Shown one piece after another: positions 52,698 to 62,813 of a stretch of DNA of 64,000 nucleotides. Location of the stretch: positions 106,001 to 170,000 of the forward strand of contig CAUYUJ010000769.1 of assembly GCA_963575745.1 (NCBI GenBank), read 5' to 3'. This DNA is from Prorocentrum cordatum (Eukaryota > Sar > Dinophyceae > Prorocentrales > Prorocentraceae). Both the position numbers and the translations under genes were made by a program. The notes below the pieces were generated by a model. It was not told the DNA's origin. It worked only from the letters and a program-made list of their open reading frames with translations, and searched no databases. How positions within the stretch are numbered: position 1 is the first letter of the stretch; each line of letters begins with the position of its first letter.

Positions 52698-54672
52698 CCC
52701 CTCTGCGCGTGGCCGAAGCGCAGACCGTCCGAATCGGACGAGTCTGGGCCACTGGCGGCGCTGCGTTCTGCACGCCCGCGCCGGGGTCGCTGCCGCTTCG
52801 GCGCGGCGGGAGCCTCCCGCACCCATGCCTCCTCCCCTCTCCACGGCACCTCCCGCTGCCCTCTCGCGGCTTCTGTGATCACTCCGCTGCTACGGTAGAG
52901 GGAGCCAAATAGTGGACACTCCCCCGCCGCCCAAAACTCAAAGTTGGCACGTGCGGGGCAGACTGCGGTCGAAGTGCAGCTCATCCAACCCAACGCCAAC
53001 ATTGATCATGGGGGGGGGATTCACACATGAATGTGGCATGACTGTTCGCTTATTCTTTCCGAGGCCGGTTAACGATCTCCCCGTCAACACGCGAATTGGC
53101 ATGATTGGCCGAAAGCTGCGAAAGATCTCAGGGCCTGTTTCCCTCATGACCCGTTTGCATTCATATTGCGAGCTGCTTCTGCTACAACTCTGCTGAATCG
53201 CTTTGATACCGAGTCTTGTCATCCTGCCGAAGCGGCAGAAAATTTCAGGATCCGTTTGCATTCATGGCTAGCCGCCTCTGCGATCACTCCGCTGCCAGCT
53301 GCTCTCCCCCTGCCAGCACGCGGGTGCGAGGCCTCTGTGGTCGTGGCGCATGCGACCCCCTCGCGTGCCGCCGCCGCGCGCAGGGAGGACGACCGCCGCG
53401 AATAGAGGGGCAAAGGCGCGCTAAGGCAGAGCGACGCGGGGGGCGTGCCAGGGGGCTGGAGAACACTCCCAACGGGGTACCACCGGCGCGACAGGATCAA
53501 AAGATGCGCGGTGAGGATGCAAGGACCTCAGGCGGCCAACTTGAAACCCTTTGAACGGAAAAGGCCAACGATAGCGGCCAAGGATGGGCCGGATACGCAA
53601 TGACGAATGTGTGCCCTGGAAAGCTGCTCGCTCTTACGATCGCATCTTGCTGCAAGATAGGCCCCGAGAGATTTCCGCGGCACAGAGGGACCGAAGAGAG
53701 CCCAAACCACACACCAAGAGCGCTCCACGAGGACACCTGGAAAGTCCCCTTGCGCAGCGAGACCCCAACCTACTAAACGCGTGCCCTGCTTGCGAAATCT
53801 ACACTATCAAATCTCATCGCGTTGAAAGAACAAAATTGGAAGAACACGGCCGAACACTCTGGGCTGATGACCTCCCTGCCCATGTCCTGCTCCAATCGAC
53901 CGCCTAATTCTCCCCCTCTCTCTCGTCTCTTGCTCCCCATCCGCAGCATTCAGCTCTTCCACCGTGTTCATCCTCTTTCACTTCGCCCTTCCCTGTCCGC
54001 CCGAACAAGCACATCGTCACAAATCTCATTTTCTGGGGATCGGCGGTATGGCATACTCCTCAGAACTGATTACCTATTTGTTCAATCCAATTATCAGAGT
54101 GCCCGCGTGGCATTTAATGATCTACCATGTGCAACCTCAGCAAAAGGAGACGCCGTTGGCGAAACTGGCATCTGCAGCAAGCACAGCAACGAACGCTATC
54201 CAACCCGAGGTCCTCTGGAAAACAGCGGCGGTTTCAACTCACTGAACGATGTCGGAACGAATGCCGCGCGCTAGTGATCCATGGGCGGCGTGCTTTGAAG
54301 CAGGACGTTGAACACCACGACTACTCACGTCAGAGTGCACATGGACATGGGCACGAACTCCCAAACAAAGGCTTCCCGAACAAATCACAACAACGACAAA
54401 CTGAAACACTGAATATGATGTTTGGCAACCTTTGAGTTGTCTTCCATTGAACATTGGAAATACATCGAGATGCCAAGCAATCCACACCAATAGAAATCCG
54501 CATAAGCCATGGGGAGAGAACATGCGCGTCGGCAAATGCAACTCCGACGACCGATGATGCATGGCGACCGGGTATAATCAAGCCACAACACACCACAGAC
54601 AAACATAGCCAGCTTATCTGAGATGTCACCATGTGAACTTCCAGAACGCAGCGGGCTTTGATCTAATTGCGA
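52698..54672. other. Unassigned sequence, no gene recognised
   Basis: CGTTTGCATTCAT recurs at 53,152 and 53,251, and GATCACTCCGCTGC at 52,877 and 53,283, so part of 52,800-53,340 is a diverged duplication. Frames on both strands lack domains. Confidence 0.45.
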
Positions 54673-54704
<32 letters not shown>

Positions 54705-54720
54705 CGTGCGTGCGTGTGCA
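54673..54720. repeat. GT dinucleotide tract
   Basis: (GT)n then (GCGT)n. Confidence 0.93.
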
Positions 54721-55977
54721 CCAACATGAAACGAATTTCAAACATGACATCGAGTGCCGCAATATTCGGACATGACGGCCTCCAAATGGATGCGGCGAGG
54801 CTCGTGCATGGTGGCTCCAGTGGTATGATGGTGGGCCTCATGACAGCGAGTTTTGGGACGGGCTCGAAACGGTTGGCTGGCACGATTAAGTTCGCCTGGT
54901 GGACGCAGAAGTCGGATGTTGCCAGTGGTGACCCTGGCCCAATATGCTCCCAGCTTTTCGATCCGTTCTGGAGCTTAAGGGGCCCTTTGGGCCTTGCGAG
55001 GGATGCTCTCGAGGCCACCTGGGCGACGAAATCGAACGGGCCTTACCCGAGAAGACCTGGCGATCCTACGCGGGTCGCCAGCTTGGCGCACCGCATGGAG
55101 AAGGGTGCGCTCACGCACGGCCTCGAGGCGGGAAGCCGACGCGCGAATGCCAGCGCAGTCGCGCCCCGCTTCCGTTCCGTCGCTCGCCCTGGAAAAGCCG
55201 GGACCGCCTTGGGCCAGGGCCACCTCCGGCAGCAACCGAAGGGCCTCGGATTCTCGATACCACGGGCCCCGCGCGGCACTGCCGGGGGGGGAAAGGGGGG
55301 GGGGAAGGGCGGGGCCTCTGCGGCGGCGGAGGAGAGGTCTGCCAGCCGGGAGGCGTGGTTCCAAGGCGATCTACCTTGGACCCGCGCGGGCGTCGCCGCC
55401 ACATCTGGGCGGTACGAAGCTGCCGCAGATTGCGCGCAGAAAACACATTATACACCACCACTGTGCCTGGCCAGGGCCATCCTCGGCCCTGGCACGGAGC
55501 AGAATGTCAGCCCTGGAATATTCTGCCCCCGCGGCTGCGGCGGCTACGGAGCTGCGTCGTTTCAGCTTTTGCTGCCTGCTGTGATTCGCGCGACGTCGAC
55601 GGACGTGGCTCTTGCGATCTTTGGCCGCTCACGCACATCTCACCAATGGCCCCAATATGTGTAGTACGTTCCTTGGGCTCACACTGCGCCCTCCTGGCCG
55701 AAGCCAAGAGGGTATAAACGGAGACCATACCCAAGACTGAACGCGGAAATGTCGGGTCGATCTTGGTCACCGTCGATCTCAGCGTCAACTCGTAGATCAT
55801 CCCCGCTAGTCGGCCAAGATCGGCACCGGCAAGACCCCGCGACGTCTTGGCCGTGGCCCCCGTGCTGCACGGAGCGCAATGCAATGCGACGCATTGTGCG
55901 ACTGCGTCAGAGGGAGAGAACTGATGCCAGATTCCAGGGTGCACATCCGAAGGGGGGAAGGGGGGAAGGGGACGAGG
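54721..55977. other. Unassigned GC-rich sequence
   Basis: The longest frame (54633-55664 plus) runs through the GT tract and has frames of similar size opposite it; no domain. Confidence 0.35.
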
Positions 55978-56050
55978 AACAGGAGGAGGAGGAGGAGGAG
56001 AAGAAAAAGAAGAAAGAGGAGGAGAAGAAAAAGAAGAGAGAGGAGGAGGA
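55978..56050. repeat. GGA/GAA purine tract
   Basis: (GGA)n merging into AGAAAAAGAAG. Confidence 0.9.
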
Positions 56051-56234
56051 TATGTCGGTTCTCAGGACCGGTCAGTCACGCTGGCGGGGTGCCCAGGGGG
56101 CATGGCTGCGGGAGGGGGGCGCGCCCGGCCTTCGCGGGGTCCCAGTCGCCCAGCTGCGGGGAGGAACCCACGATGAACACGCCCTGCGGCGCATCGCTCG
56201 GGCGTCTCGATCTCGCTCCCTCCCTACGCTACGA

Positions 56235-56425
56235 TTAAGTCGGGCGTGTCCCCCTATAGGGGGATTTTCGACGAAAAATAAAAAATACCCCCCAAAAGAA
56301 TTAAACAAATTCCGAAATAATATGGGGACTATTTTTAAAGTATTTTTTGACCTTTTGGGATCTTTTTGGTGTATTTTTTATTCTTCGTCGAAAACCCCCC
56401 TGTATGGGGGACAGGCCCGACTTAA
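56235..56425. mobile_element. TTAA-bounded GTCGGGC TIR element, about 65-bp arms, copy 2
   Basis: Starts TTAAGTCGGGCGTGTCCCCC and ends GGGGGACAGGCCCGACTTAA. Arms continue as TTTTCGACGAAAAATAAAAA against TTTTTATTCTTCGTCGAAAA. TTAA on both sides. AT-rich centre, non-coding. The termini match 37043-37203. Confidence 0.92.
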
Positions 56426-56705
56426 CGCTGCGAACATATGTACGCAGACACCCTCCGACGAACTTTGCATGTACCTTCGAGGATGGTGACGGTGTACCAA
56501 GTCGCTGGGTCTCAACCCTGATGTGTGGACCGCCACCCTCTGGGACCCTGCCCCGACGCCCAAGAACAATCCATTGCAGGGTGTCCGTGTACTTTTCTGT
56601 GGCGGACTGCCGTGCAGGCTGCGCGCATCGCCTGGACAATCGCTGCCGAAGAGGCCTGCGCATCCAAAACAATCGGGTTTCACCAGACCGCGGGTCTGCC
56701 GGGCG

Positions 56706-56883
56706 TACAGTCGGGGGCTTGACCTAAGGAACTAAATAAGGAACGAGGCCCCTTTTTTCCATAAGTTTGACTCCGATTTCGTATCGAAAGCCTAGGGAAA
56801 ACCTAAGGCAAGCTGCGAAACAATTAAGGAACACGGAGCCCCTCCCCAACGAAAAGGGTTCCTTGTTCAGGGCCCCGACTGTA
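56706..56883. mobile_element. TA-flanked CAGTCGGG element, copy 5
   Basis: Starts TACAGTCGGGGGCTTGACC and ends GGGCCCCGACTGTA. Interior: AATAAGGAACGAGGCCCC, AAGGAACACGGAGCCCC, AAAGGGTTCCTTG. Confidence 0.88.
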
Positions 56884-56970
56884 GTTAAGAGTGCTCGTCG
56901 AGGGGGATCAGGTATGGCAGCGCAACAGATCTACCAGGGCCCGCCTGAACTCCTTGTGCTTGCACCTCAT

Positions 56971-57131
56971 TGAAGGGGAACTGGGACACACAAATAAATA
57001 GACACAAATAACCAGATTCCTCATATTTTTCAATATTTTCTAGGCTTTTGTCTTCCCCCCCACTTCCCATATTTTCCTATATTTTCCTGGGAGGCGACGA
57101 TTATTTGTGTCTGTGTTTTTCCCCCTCCTGA
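56971..57131 (+). mobile_element. 160-bp TGAAGGGGC...CTCCTGA element, copy 6
   Basis: Perfect CTCAT duplication (56966-56970 and 57132-57136). Starts TGAAGGGGAACTGGGAC and ends CCCCCTCCTGA. Confidence 0.94.
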
Positions 57132-57477
57132 CTCATACTCATGGATGAAACCAAATACTATTGCGCTCGGGGAGAAACCACAGCACATGATCAAAGCTCA
57201 CCTGGGCAGTCCAGTGGCGCCCCCCTTCCTTCATGTTTCAGGTCGCCAAATTTGGTAGGCACGCCACACAGCAACACTGCGCTCATCTCGAGCCCGAACC
57301 AACTTGCCGCAGCCTGCGCCGTTACGAATCTGTCGACGGCCGCCACCGCAACCCTGCCGCACCCTGGCAATCCGATGCAGAACCCTGCGCCGACCCTGGT
57401 CCGCAGACGCAATCGCAAACCGCTTTGTCTGATTTTGGCGATCGACCCAATTCAGACAACTGCTCCGACGGCCTCAC

Positions 57478-57715
57478 ATGGCCGTTTCGCTCGGGACATC
57501 CTCTAGACATCGGCTCCGGAGTGGACTCTGAATTTCAAAACTTGTCATTTCGTTGGAGCCATCCTCGACAACTCGGCTTCGGAGAGGCCTCTGGATTTAA
57601 CGAATAACGGTTTCGCTTGAGACATCCTCGACAGATAAGCCTCGAAGCGGACTCCGAGTCTCAATCATGACCGTTTCGCTCGAGACATCCTCGACAATCT
57701 GCCTTGGAGGGCGCT
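57478..57715 (+). repeat. Tandem repeat, four units of about 62 bp
   Basis: Units begin GGCCGTTTCGCTCGGGACAT (57,480), CATTTCGTTGGAGCCATCC, CGGTTTCGCTTGAGACATCC and CCGTTTCGCTCGAGACATCC, each with CATCCTC.GACA and a CGGAG.GG.CTC.GA half. Confidence 0.85.
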
Positions 57716-57871
57716 TTGAACAGTATCCCCCCACGGGACGCCAACATGGCCCCAACAATTGGTGCCGACCCCTCGTCGAGGCAACATCCCTAACACCCAC
57801 TGATTGCAAAGCCTGCGTGCACACTTCCCCCCTATGGGGGCTCGCCGTGTCTCCCGCCCTGCGGGCTCAAT

Positions 57872-58032
57872 TGAAGGGGCCCAAGGACACACAAATGAAT
57901 ACACAAAATAACAATATTCCCTATATTTTCTTATATTTTCTAGGTTTTTGTCTCCCCCCCCACTTCCCATATTTTCCCATATTTTCCTGGGGGTGGACGA
58001 TTAATTGTGTCTGTGTGTTTTTTCCCCCCTGA
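57872..58032 (+). mobile_element. 160-bp TGAAGGGGC...CTCCTGA element, copy 7
   Basis: Perfect TCAAT duplication (57867-57871 and 58033-58037). Starts TGAAGGGGCCCAAGGAC and ends TCCCCCCTGA. Confidence 0.94.
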
Positions 58033-58037
58033 TCAAT

Positions 58038-59076
58038 GACGAGAATGAGGGTGAAGGCGATGAGCGTGAGAGGAGAAGAGGTGGGCATAAGGCGAGGCGT
58101 CCGCTCCTTCCTGCGCGGGGGGTGTCCAGATACGAACAAGGACGCCGCTCAGGACGTGGGGCAAGCGGATACCAAGCATCCAAGTTCGACTCCTGCCAGA
58201 TGTCGGAGGTCGGGAAGGGGTGTGGCAGAAAGGGGTATTGTGCCAATCGTGGAAACGGCGATGCGATCTGCGATCGATGACATCGCCAGATTCCCCTTTA
58301 CATGAAATTAGCACCACACTCCTTTATACCTTGCCACTTTCCTACCTCCAGACAAGTCCGGCGGCCTGGCAGCAACGACACCTGCCAGGCAGACATGGGG
58401 GTCGGTGGTCCTCGCCGGGATTCGTCGCATTGCAGGTCACCTTGAAGCACACCTCCCCTCGACTCCCGCCCGAGGCGAGCTCTGAGGAGTGGGGAAGGAT
58501 GGCAACAAGGCGGGGGAAGGAGAGCAAGAGCCGATTCGCCAAGACGATGACCCAACAACCAGCATACTGCTAAGAAGAAACCCGCTTTCGCCTGACTTCT
58601 CTCTGTCAGTCAATCTTCTGCAAAGCCAGTGCACGGCAAGAGGCCCCTAAGCAGCGCAAAGACACTCCTAAAGCGGTCCACAACGAGCCTCAAGTTGGCA
58701 AGCTGGAAAAGGGGTCCCGAGAAAAATAAAAGCTGTAGACCACACTAGCGCTTTCTCCTTGATACATGTTTATCCTGACTAATTGTTTGATAACCCAAGG
58801 CCATGGACAGGTACGGAAAGCAGAAAGCGGCGCAAAGCATCAAAGGCCCTCAAGACCATTTCGTCATGGCGATCAAGACGTTCCGACATGCCGTAACACA
58901 GCCCCAGACCGGCCCACTGCGGCAATAGGACCGCTAAGGACCCCCAGACATGCGACGTCGTGTTTTTTAACAAACGTGGCCTGGCAAGGGCCCCTGGAGG
59001 CCGAGAACCGCCCAAAGCCTCACGCCATGTTCTCTGTGCGACGCGAGGGTGCCAGGATGTCTCGCGCCAACAATCT
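58038..59076. other. Unassigned sequence with dispersed-repeat fragment
   Basis: GGGCCCCTGGAGGCCGAGA near 58,988 resembles 8,225 and 63,690. No gene. Confidence 0.4.
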
Positions 59077-59250
59077 TGAAGGGGCCCTGGGACACACAAA
59101 TAAATACACACAAATAACCAGATTCCGCACATTTTCTCATATTTTCTGGGTGTTTGTCTCCCCCCCCCCACTTCCCATATTTTCCAATATTTTCCCATAT
59201 TTTCTGGGGAATCGACGATTCATTGTGTCTGTGTGTTTTTTCCCTTCCTG
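59077..59250 (+). mobile_element. 160-bp TGAAGGGGC...CTCCTGA element, copy 8
   Basis: Starts TGAAGGGGCCCTGGGAC and ends CCCTTCCTG. Flanks CAATCT and CAGTCT match at five of six positions. Has one extra CCAATATTTTC block, making it 174 bp. Confidence 0.9.
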
Positions 59251-59330
59251 CAGTCTTCCCCACCTTGCGCGCACCGAGCGCGCCAGATCCACGAGCCCTT
59301 GGGCGCGCGCCGAGGTACTTACACATCGCG

Positions 59331-59702
59331 GCTCGGGCTGGGCGGGGGGGGGATAGCAAAGGGGGGCTTTGAGTGAAGGGCCCCAGGACACACAAATAAA
59401 TACACACAAATAAAAATGCTGACCATATGTTCTCATATTTTCTGGGTTTCTGTCTTCCCCCCCACTTCCCATATTTTCTTATATTTTCTGTGGAATCGAG
59501 GATTAACTGTGTCTGTGCATTTTCTCCTGATTGAGAACCAGCTCACGTGGCTGATTTTCCCGGCGCCTCCGCCGGGAGGCGCGCGCCGGGAGGCGCCCAT
59601 GTGTCGAGGCCTGGGCCCGGCGGCGGGGCCGAAACCAGCTGCACGCAGCAGCTTTCGTAACCCCCCCCTTTCCCGATCCCCCCCTCTCGTTCGGCCCGAA
59701 CG
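59331..59702. mobile_element. GGGCGAAAGGGG fold-back, copy 1, split by a 160-bp element
   Basis: The left part (GCTCGGGCTGGGC, GGGGGATAGCAAAGGGG, CTTTGAG) ends at 59,373 and the right part resumes at 59,531 (TTGAGAACCAGCTCACG ... CCCCCCTCTCGTTCGGCCCG). Without the insert it aligns with 62302-62498. Confidence 0.85.
59374..59530 (+). mobile_element. 160-bp TGAAGGGGC...CTCCTGA element, copy 9 (nested)
   Basis: Inserted in the fold-back repeat of 59331-59702 with a TTGAG duplication (59369-59373 and 59531-59535). Starts TGAAGGGCCCCAGGACAC and ends TTTTCTCCTGA. The uninterrupted relative reads GGTTTGAGAATCAACTCG at about 62,339. Confidence 0.95.
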
Positions 59703-59796
59703 GCCCACACATCCGCTCTATCCACGTCGTTGTGTCGGGCCTCCTCTGATTTGACACGGCCCACGACTGGCCAATACTCGACCTCGGGATGCCCCT

Positions 59797-59953
59797 ACAG
59801 GGCAGCTTTTAATACATAGGATTTTTAAACAGATAGGATTTTTACTACATGACTAATGCATGAGTAAGTGTATGCGTGAACTCATCGTTGTTTTTAATAC
59901 TAATCCCCTGCATTTTTAATACATGATCCGCACGCGGAGCATGTATTAAAAAC
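59797..59953 (+). mobile_element. Hairpin-tailed TTTTAATACAT element, copy 2
   Basis: Starts ACAGGGCAGCTTTTAATACA. Ends with TTTTTAATACATGATCCGC, ACGCGGAGCATGTATTAAAA, a near-perfect 18-bp-arm hairpin. Confidence 0.9.
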
Positions 59954-60363
59954 GGTGGCTCCCAATTGTGTGCTGTGTTTTTACGGGGTATCCCGATGGC
60001 CGCGTCCGATTGGCAGCATGAAGCCGAAGCGGGGGCCTCACAATGCGTGGGCTGCCACCTGTGTTTTTTTACATGGCATCCCGATGGCAGCCTCGGATTG
60101 GCAGTTAGCATGAAATTGGGCCTCCATGGGAGGCCCCCCCCCACCGAATTTAACAGGGTACTTTGGTATAGGAAACAATTGGTTCCCAAAATGTTTGGTC
60201 TTTAGAAGCTCTGCGCGGCGACGCCCCCGTCGCCACGCGTGCCCTCCGCGTGCCTGCGGGGGCGCCGCCACGCAGAAGCACCGGAGACCGAGCATTTGGG
60301 GCGTCGCCACGCACGCCCTCTGCGTGGCTGCGACCAAATCCTAAAACCAATCAAATTCGCTAC
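59954..60363. other. Spacer with a local duplication
   Basis: GTGTTTTTACGGGGTATCCC (59,974) and GTGTTTTTTTACATGGCATC (60,062) begin two diverged copies of about 85 bp with GATTGGCAG and GCATGAA. CGTCGCCACGCG.GCCCTC also recurs at 60,230 and 60,302. Confidence 0.6.
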
Positions 60364-60545
60364 GGCAGGTTCGTGTCGTGCCGACCCCAGCGTTGGTTTT
60401 TGACACCGCAGGGATCGTTCAACCTTGAACGATCGGCCGCTGCCGCAACGTCCGATCGTTCAACATCGATCGATTCTGGGTCGCCGGCGGCGTTCAACCT
60501 TGAACGCCCGCGCTGGGGTCGCCGCTGGTCGACACGACGCAAACC
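60364..60545 (+). repeat. GGCAGGTTC fold-back, copy 2
   Basis: Outer arms GTTCGTGTCGTGCCGACCCC and GGGGTCGCCGCTGGTCGACA with CGACGCAAACC; inner palindromes GATCGTTCAACCTTGAACGA and GGCGTTCAACCTTGAACGCC. Related to 46815-46990. Confidence 0.85.
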
Positions 60546-60684
60546 AAGGAGCACTGCAAAGGAGCCCTCCGGGCGGCCCCGCGAGAAAAGCTCCGCAGCC
60601 TCTCCCGCGGGCCGCGGCCTCCCACGCGCCACGGCGTGCTGCCACGACCGTGGGCCCCCCCCTATAGAGCTCTCTCGACCACAG

Positions 60685-60889
60685 TGAAGGAGCCCTGAGA
60701 CACACAAATAAATACGCACAGATAGAAATATGTCCCATATTTCCCCAAATAAATGCGCACACATAAAAAGATGACCCATACTTCCCCATGTTCTCGGGGT
60801 TTCTGTCTGCCCCCCCACTGCCCCTATTTTCCCATAGCTTCTGGGGAATCGACGACTCATTGTGTCTGCGTGTTTTTTTCTCCTCTTGA
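60685..60889 (+). mobile_element. 160-bp TGAAGGGGC...CTCCTGA element, copy 10
   Basis: Starts TGAAGGAGCCCTGAGACAC and ends CTCCTCTTGA. About 205 bp because a 45-bp left segment (CCCAAATAAATGCGCACA...) is duplicated inside. Flanking duplication not seen. Confidence 0.85.
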
Positions 60890-61518
60890 CACCCCCCCCG
60901 TGGACGGGCTCTGCGCCTCGGCTCGCCGCTTGCTTCCCGGGCCCGAAAAAATGCCGCCGCGCCTCTGCCGCGGCGCCTCGTCGAGGCCCGAGGCGGGGAG
61001 AGAACTTCTGTGTGGGCATCGCCGCGGCGCCCAGCGAGGCCCGCCACAGGCTGGGGAACGCCCTCGGCGCGTGCGCGGCCCCCGCCCGTCGCCCCACCTC
61101 ACTGCCGGGCAACGTCACGTCAAATGAGGGGACCAGCTCAGGGGGGGAAACCTCGGGCCTGAATCGGCGACTCATCGCCGATCCATCGGCGACAGGCCGC
61201 CGATATCGGGAGCGGCCAAGAGGGGGGTGTCCAAGAGGGGGGGTGCAGATCATGACCGGCGGCATGTGCGCGGCCCAGCGGGGGGGGGGCAGGGACGTAA
61301 TGAAATAAGAAGAGGCGCCGTGAAACCTGGGGAAATATCATGGCCACCGCCATGAGATCCACCCCCCCCTAGTCATCACCCCCCTCTTATCCGCCCCCGA
61401 CGACAGCGCGTCCGCACGTTCCTGGGCGGGGTGGGCCGTGGAGCCCCCTATCTGCGATCGACGGGCGATTGAGGGTCGGCGCATCCCCCCCTGAGAGCCC
61501 CACCGCCCTCCCCCTGAT
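60890..61518. other. Unassigned GC-rich sequence
   Basis: No gene, array or fold-back recognised. Confidence 0.35.
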
Positions 61519-61686
61519 TGAAGGGGCCCTGGGACACACAAATCACTACACACACAAAAATAACAGGATTCCCCACATCTTCCCACATTTTCTGTGCTTT
61601 TACCTCCCCCCCACTTCCCATATTTTTCCACATCTTCTTGGGGATCGACGATTCATTGTGTCTGTGTGCTTTTTTCTCCCTCCTGA
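61519..61686 (+). mobile_element. 160-bp TGAAGGGGC...CTCCTGA element, copy 11
   Basis: Starts TGAAGGGGCCCTGGGAC and ends CTCCCTCCTGA. Flanks CTGAT / CTGCT match at four of five positions. Confidence 0.9.
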
Positions 61687-61901
61687 CTGCTGCTGCCCCC
61701 GCGAGAGGCCCCTCTCGGGCCCGCGGGGCCTGAGCAGACGTGAAGGCGCGGCCCTCGTGCGCGGGCAGCACGGGGTCGTCGGGCCTGCCGCGGCGGAACG
61801 GGAACAGCGCGGCCTGCAGGGGGCCACGTGCGAACCCCACCCCTACCGCTCCCGAGCGAAGTGAACCCCACCCTCCCCCCCAGAAATCGTGGGGAAAGGG
61901 G

Positions 61902-62057
61902 TACAGTCGGGATTGATTGGATAGGACACGCGATAGGACGCAAGACCCTTCCGAGGGCCACATTGCCATAGGAATGTAGGAGGCACGGGTCGCGACACAC
62001 AGGGCACAAGGGTACCCTTGATTGGCAGGGTCGACCTACTAATCGACCTCGACTGTA
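61902..62057. mobile_element. TA-flanked CAGTCGGG element, copy 6 (divergent interior)
   Basis: Starts TACAGTCGGGATTGATTGG and ends CTCGACTGTA. The interior (TAGGACGCAAGACCC) differs from copies 1-5, so it may be a sister family with the same ends. Confidence 0.7.
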
Positions 62058-62301
62058 GGGTTCGCATGTGGCCCCCCAGGGCACAGCGCGGCCTGGTCCG
62101 CGTCGAAGCCGGAGCAGGGGGAGAGGTAGAGGGTCGCGAACTCCAGCAGCACGCTCTCGCCGCCGCCGAAGCTCACGGCCCCCTGCGCGGCGGGCTCGTG
62201 GCCCCCGCCCCGCAGGTGCTGGTAGATGGCGTTCCCCTTCGCCGCGTTCTCGAGGCTGAACTTCTCGAACCACTTCTTGTCGGGCCTGCCCTCCACGGCC
62301 T

Positions 62302-62498
62302 CTCGGGTCGGGCGAAAGGGGGGGATAGCAAAGGGGCGGTTTGAGAATCAACTCGCGTAGCTGATTTTCCCGGCGCCTCCCGGCGCTGGGAGCGGCCATG
62401 TGTCGAGGAATTGGCCCCTCGGTGAGGCCGAAACCAATTGCATGCAGCAAATTTCGTAACCCCCCCTTTCCCAATCCCCCCCTTTCGCCCGACCCGAG
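62302..62498. mobile_element. GGGCGAAAGGGG fold-back, copy 2 (uninterrupted)
   Basis: Left end CTCGGGTCGGGCGAAAGGGG, right end CCCCTTTCGCCCGACCCGAG: about 30-bp inverted ends. Interior matches 59331-59702 (GATTTTCCCGGCGCC, GTGTCGAGG, GCCGAAACCA.TTGCA.GCAGC). Confidence 0.9.
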
Positions 62499-62813
62499 CC
62501 TCGATGGCCGAGTGCATCTCGCGTCCAGGCGCGGTGTCAGCCAGCCTGCGGAGCCACTCGGGCTTGTTGGAGCCGGCCGCCTCCAGCAGCCGCACGGCGC
62601 CTCGGAAGTCGAACTTCTGCTCCTGCAGCTTCTTCCAGCAGCCCGCCCCGAACAGCCTGTCCACGCCTTCCGAGATCTTGGCATCGGGCAGCCACGAGAC
62701 GACCACTGGGAGCCCCTGGTCGGCCCACTCGCGGGCCTGCTTGATGCGCTTCTCGCGCTCCTCAGGGGTGGGTGAGCTCCCCTTGTTGAGCAGGGACCGA
62801 CTGTCCCGGCATT
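62499..62813. other. Unassigned sequence
   Basis: No gene recognised; a 125-codon plus-strand frame and a 177-codon minus-strand frame overlap here and run into the fold-back. Confidence 0.35.

Noticed and set aside
54633-55664. 343-codon plus-strand frame
   Set aside because: It runs through a GT microsatellite, has equal-sized frames opposite and shows no domain.
58160-58200. tRNA-like B box (AAGTTCGACTCCTGCC)
   Set aside because: No matching A box or cloverleaf upstream.
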